Assembly: GCA_028285445.1 (NCBI GenBank)
Contig: JANQPQ010000031.1
Location: 53,860-117,859 of the forward strand
From: Cyclobacteriaceae bacterium
GTDB lineage: Bacteria; Bacteroidota; Bacteroidia; Cytophagales; Cyclobacteriaceae
Length of the DNA stretch: 64,000 nucleotides
Direction of reading: 5' to 3'
The first letter of the stretch is position 1; each line of letters starts with the position of its first letter. Positions 61,671 to 64,000 of this stretch are shown here, in pieces. The position numbers were made by a program, and so were the translations under genes. A model generated the notes under the pieces. It searched no databases, was not told the DNA's origin, and was given only the letters and a program-made list of their open reading frames with translations.

Positions 61671-62159
61671 TCACTTCTGGTGAGGATTCTTCAACCCAGC
61701 CTCCAGTTTTTCAATGGTTGCGGCTAATCTCTTAGTACGAGTTTCTTCCTTTTTGGCGGAAGTTATCCATTCTACGTATTCCTTCTTGTTAGTAAATGAT
61801 AAAGTATCGAAAAGCTCAGAAGCCACTTTCGACATTGCTAGTGCTTTTTGTAGGTCAGTTGGAATTTCAACTATTCTTTCCTCCTTATCTAACTCCAGGG
61901 TAACCGCTACAATATCGCCATGCGATTTATTGATTTCCTTACGAATTGATTTAAGTACACCTACAATATGGCAGCCTGTACCCATATTAGCAATTGATCC
62001 CCTATAAGGAATGCCATCAAAAGTGGCCTTAACTTTTACACGTCCCTTAGTGCCATACACTTCCTCTACGCTAAAAGGAATATTTATCCAAGCTGAATCT
62101 TGCCCGTTGTCTGGCTTCTCAATTTTGGCGTTGAATGAAATTAGGCCTGGGTTTTTCAC
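61671..62159 (-). CDS. DUF1905/YdeI family protein
   Basis: 162 residues: an N-terminal DUF1905 domain (residues 8-95; SAWINIPFSVEEVYGTKGRVKVKATFDGIPYRGSIANMGTG) and a C-terminal OmdA/YdeI helical region (ALAMSKVASELFDTLSFTNKKEYVEWITSAKKEETRTKRLAATIEKLEAG). YdeI relatives are linked to bacteriocin resistance, but the mechanism is unclear. The start is GTG 62159, six nt from the end of the upstream TPR gene, suggesting an operon. Confidence 0.87.
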   Translation of the reverse strand: MKNPGLISFNAKIEKPDNGQDSAWINIPFSVEEVYGTKGRVKVKATFDGIPYRGSIANMGTGCHIVGVLKSIRKEINKSHGDIVAVTLELDKEERIVEIPTDLQKALAMSKVASELFDTLSFTNKKEYVEWITSAKKEETRTKRLAATIEKLEAGLKNPHQK

Positions 62160-62165
62160 CAGTAT

Positions 62166-64000
62166 TTAGTTTACAACTTTCTCTTCTTTGAAATCGCCAC
62201 GGAGATTTCTAAATCTCTTGCGTGATTCGGCGGTATAGACACTTCCTGGATAGCGCACCAGGAAATCCTGGTATATCTCCATAGCTTTTTCAATGTTGCC
62301 AAGTTGCTCCTCATAGATGGTCCCAATCATGTAGTAGGCGTCATCACTCAAAACGTCATAATCGAATTGATCTACCACCTGCTGTAGCAAATGGATGGAT
62401 TTATCAAACTCTCCTTTCTGCATGTGGATTTTGGCATTAAGCATAAGCAACTCATCGGTGAGGCTGTGGCCTTCCAGGTCGTTTAACATTTGAGATACTT
62501 TGGCGAGTGCCTCTTCTGTTTTGTTTTGGAAAAGCATCAACTCAACGCTGGCGTAGTCTTTCATAGCCTGGTTGGTGGTGTCAACATCCAGGCCAGTATT
62601 ATCCTGAATGAGAATTGATAAGGCCATGGCATCGTTAGCTATTTCGCGCGTGGTTGCCATTTTCAGAATATCCAAATGCTCTTGAGCCAATTCAAACTCA
62701 CCTTTGTAATAAGACAGCTTGGCGTTGCGCAATTTAGCTTCATAGCCTGTTCTGGTATCCTTCCTGCTTTTTTCAACCTGGGAATATAGAAGAGTAGATT
62801 CCCAGGATTCCTCCGTTAATACATAAATATCTCCTAGGTCCAACTTTGAAGAAGCTCGTAATTCGGGATCTACATTTGGTGACTTTATAATCTTATCAAG
62901 AATCTGGATCGCGGAATCCTTTTCATCGAGATAAAAAGCGTAGAGCAGTGCCTGGTTGCGAAGGGCCTCCATGGTGGTTCTGGTCAATCCAATCTCGGCC
63001 ACAAAAGATTTATACTCTTCAATAAGTATTCTAATGTCTTCGTGCTTTACCGGGAATGAATTCTTTACAATTCCCTCTCTTGATTCTATCAAATACTTCT
63101 TAGCGAAAATAAAGTTTGAAGTTCCCGGGTAGCTGTTAATAACGTATTGGAAAATCTTAATGGCATTTTGGTAATCCTCATTCTCCATGGCAATCATGCC
63201 AATGTCCAGCACTTTTCTCCCCTCCAATTTCAAACGCTTATCTAAAGCCCTTGCCTGCACAAACGCCCCATAAAAATTCTTTTGCTGGAGATTTACCCAG
63301 ATCAGGAGCTTACTATAAATCTCTTTGTCCGGATCCTTTTGTGTTCTTTCATAAAGAAGATTCTCAAGGCTTTCCAATTCATCCGCTTCTGAAAGTAAAT
63401 TCTGTAAAGAGTTTTTTACATAATCAATGTTACTTGGGTTCTGAATCACGTAGTTCAGATACTCGGCAACCATAGGCTCCTTCTTGTTAAGCAATCTGTA
63501 AATGTTAGCCAGTTCCAGGGAATATGCTAAAGGAGTCTTGAGTGACTTTCTTGCTTCTGAATAGGTTGCAATCGCCAACTCCATCAGCTGCTTGTTAATA
63601 AGATATTGAGCAGTTATTCTAACCTTGTAGTTATCGTCCTTAATTCTATTGATAACCTTCTTGAAATATGATTCAGACTTTTCATCGTCCCCTTCTCTTT
63701 TGTAGAGAATTCCAAGATCCAACTGATAATACATGTTATCGGGATAGCGCTTGATCAGGCGCTCTAGATATTTTTCCGCTTCAGGAAAAACACCCAGATC
63801 CATCATTACATTAAAGTAGTTGTTATGAATGAGTGCAACGTTCCTCGAATTACGCGCAAGATCATCATACAATTTTTTTGCCTTCTCTAACTCGCCGTTA
63901 GCATAGTACTCATTGGCCAGCTCAATATTGTTTGAGTTCTGGGCCATTGAAAATGAAACTACCAGAGTGGATAGTAGAAATATTATGAATGAACTTTTAA
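62166..64000 (-). CDS. Secreted tetratricopeptide repeat protein, 5' end beyond window
   Basis: At least 611 residues. The frame is open from the right edge; an internal ATG at 63947 would cut off upstream codons reading KSSFIIFLLSTLVVSFSMAQ, which is a signal peptide, so the true start is just outside the window. The rest is a solenoid of TPR units (ANEYYANGELEKAKKLYDD, YQLDLGILYKREGDDEKSESYFKKVI, DDAYYMIGTIYEEQLGNIEKAMEIYQDFL). Likely periplasmic or surface scaffold. It probably heads an operon with DUF1905/YdeI. Confidence 0.88.
   Translation of the reverse strand, partial: KSSFIIFLLSTLVVSFSMAQNSNNIELANEYYANGELEKAKKLYDDLARNSRNVALIHNNYFNVMMDLGVFPEAEKYLERLIKRYPDNMYYQLDLGILYKREGDDEKSESYFKKVINRIKDDNYKVRITAQYLINKQLMELAIATYSEARKSLKTPLAYSLELANIYRLLNKKEPMVAEYLNYVIQNPSNIDYVKNSLQNLLSEADELESLENLLYERTQKDPDKEIYSKLLIWVNLQQKNFYGAFVQARALDKRLKLEGRKVLDIGMIAMENEDYQNAIKIFQYVINSYPGTSNFIFAKKYLIESREGIVKNSFPVKHEDIRILIEEYKSFVAEIGLTRTTMEALRNQALLYAFYLDEKDSAIQILDKIIKSPNVDPELRASSKLDLGDIYVLTEESWESTLLYSQVEKSRKDTRTGYEAKLRNAKLSYYKGEFELAQEHLDILKMATTREIANDAMALSILIQDNTGLDVDTTNQAMKDYASVELMLFQNKTEEALAKVSQMLNDLEGHSLTDELLMLNAKIHMQKGEFDKSIHLLQQVVDQFDYDVLSDDAYYMIGTIYEEQLGNIEKAMEIYQDFLVRYPGSVYTAESRKRFRNLRGDFKEEKVVN

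Noticed and set aside
1..64000. CRISPR array, tRNA, rRNA, transposon or prophage
   Set aside because: No regularly spaced repeats, no cloverleaf or rRNA-like sequence, and no transposase, integrase or phage structural gene found by reading the window.

Overview
The window looks like the chromosome of a free-living, probably marine member of the Bacteroidota, most likely order Cytophagales (Fulvivirga/Roseivirga/Imperialibacter type; this is an inference from gene content, not a search). Support comes from the many MacB/FtsX-type permeases of about 800-880 residues, PD40-OmpA envelope proteins, DUF4266 and DUF6503 families, LVIVD and VCBS/UnbV repeat proteins, abundant lipoproteins, near absence of Shine-Dalgarno sequences, and recurring TAnnTTTG elements (the Bacteroidota -7 box) ahead of genes. 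I see no tRNA, rRNA, CRISPR array, insertion sequence or prophage gene. Coding density is high and nearly every gene is intact; only the two window edges cut genes.

Layout. 0-1 kb: a truncated short-chain dehydrogenase and a TetR regulator sharing a near-identical operator. 1-7 kb: two large orphan ABC permeases around a secreted PAP2 phosphatase. 7-10.7 kb: a VCBS/UnbV lipoprotein divergent from a membrane-anchored winged-helix regulator carrying a TolB-like propeller. 10.7-18.6 kb: penicillin-binding protein 1C divergent from a thioester-containing bacterial alpha-2-macroglobulin. 18.7-23.2 kb: an envelope redox group (secreted thioredoxin, ApbE flavin transferase, DUF4266 mini-lipoprotein, then a DsbD whose periplasmic sensor domain is internally duplicated). 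23.2-30.7 kb: DUF6503 lipoprotein, M23 endopeptidase-like protein with an H-x-C metal motif, patatin-barrel protein, and two tandem OmpA-family proteins. 30.7-34.8 kb: MocR regulator divergent from a PNPOx-like flavoprotein, MazG-like pyrophosphohydrolase, and an S13 carboxypeptidase.

34.9-44.5 kb: two paralogous PadR-permease modules in inverted orientation; one is flanked by TerB-like genes, and between the modules lie a TerB-like gene, an acyl-ACP thioesterase and a secreted amidohydrolase. 44.5-52.4 kb: M20 hydrolase, giant AsmA protein, an SdpR-SdpI-hydrolase operon with a near-perfect palindromic operator, an FKBP lipoprotein and an Rrf2 regulator. 52.5-64 kb: a fifth permease, a secreted double-VOC lipoprotein, a TPR/class III cyclase-like receptor with altered catalytic residues, two secreted propeller proteins (one with a Met/His-rich insertion), a YdeI/DUF1905 protein and a TPR protein that runs off the right edge.

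Together the genes are dominated by envelope biology: peptidoglycan synthesis and remodelling, periplasmic disulfide and flavin chemistry, outer-membrane lipoproteins, and stress-type local regulators (TetR, PadR x2, SdpR, Rrf2, MocR) each sitting beside its likely target. The most interesting candidates for undescribed biology are the thioredoxin-ApbE-DUF4266 cassette beside the duplicated-domain DsbD, the PadR-permease modules without ATPases, the SdpRI-hydrolase operon without a toxin gene, and the non-canonical cyclase.
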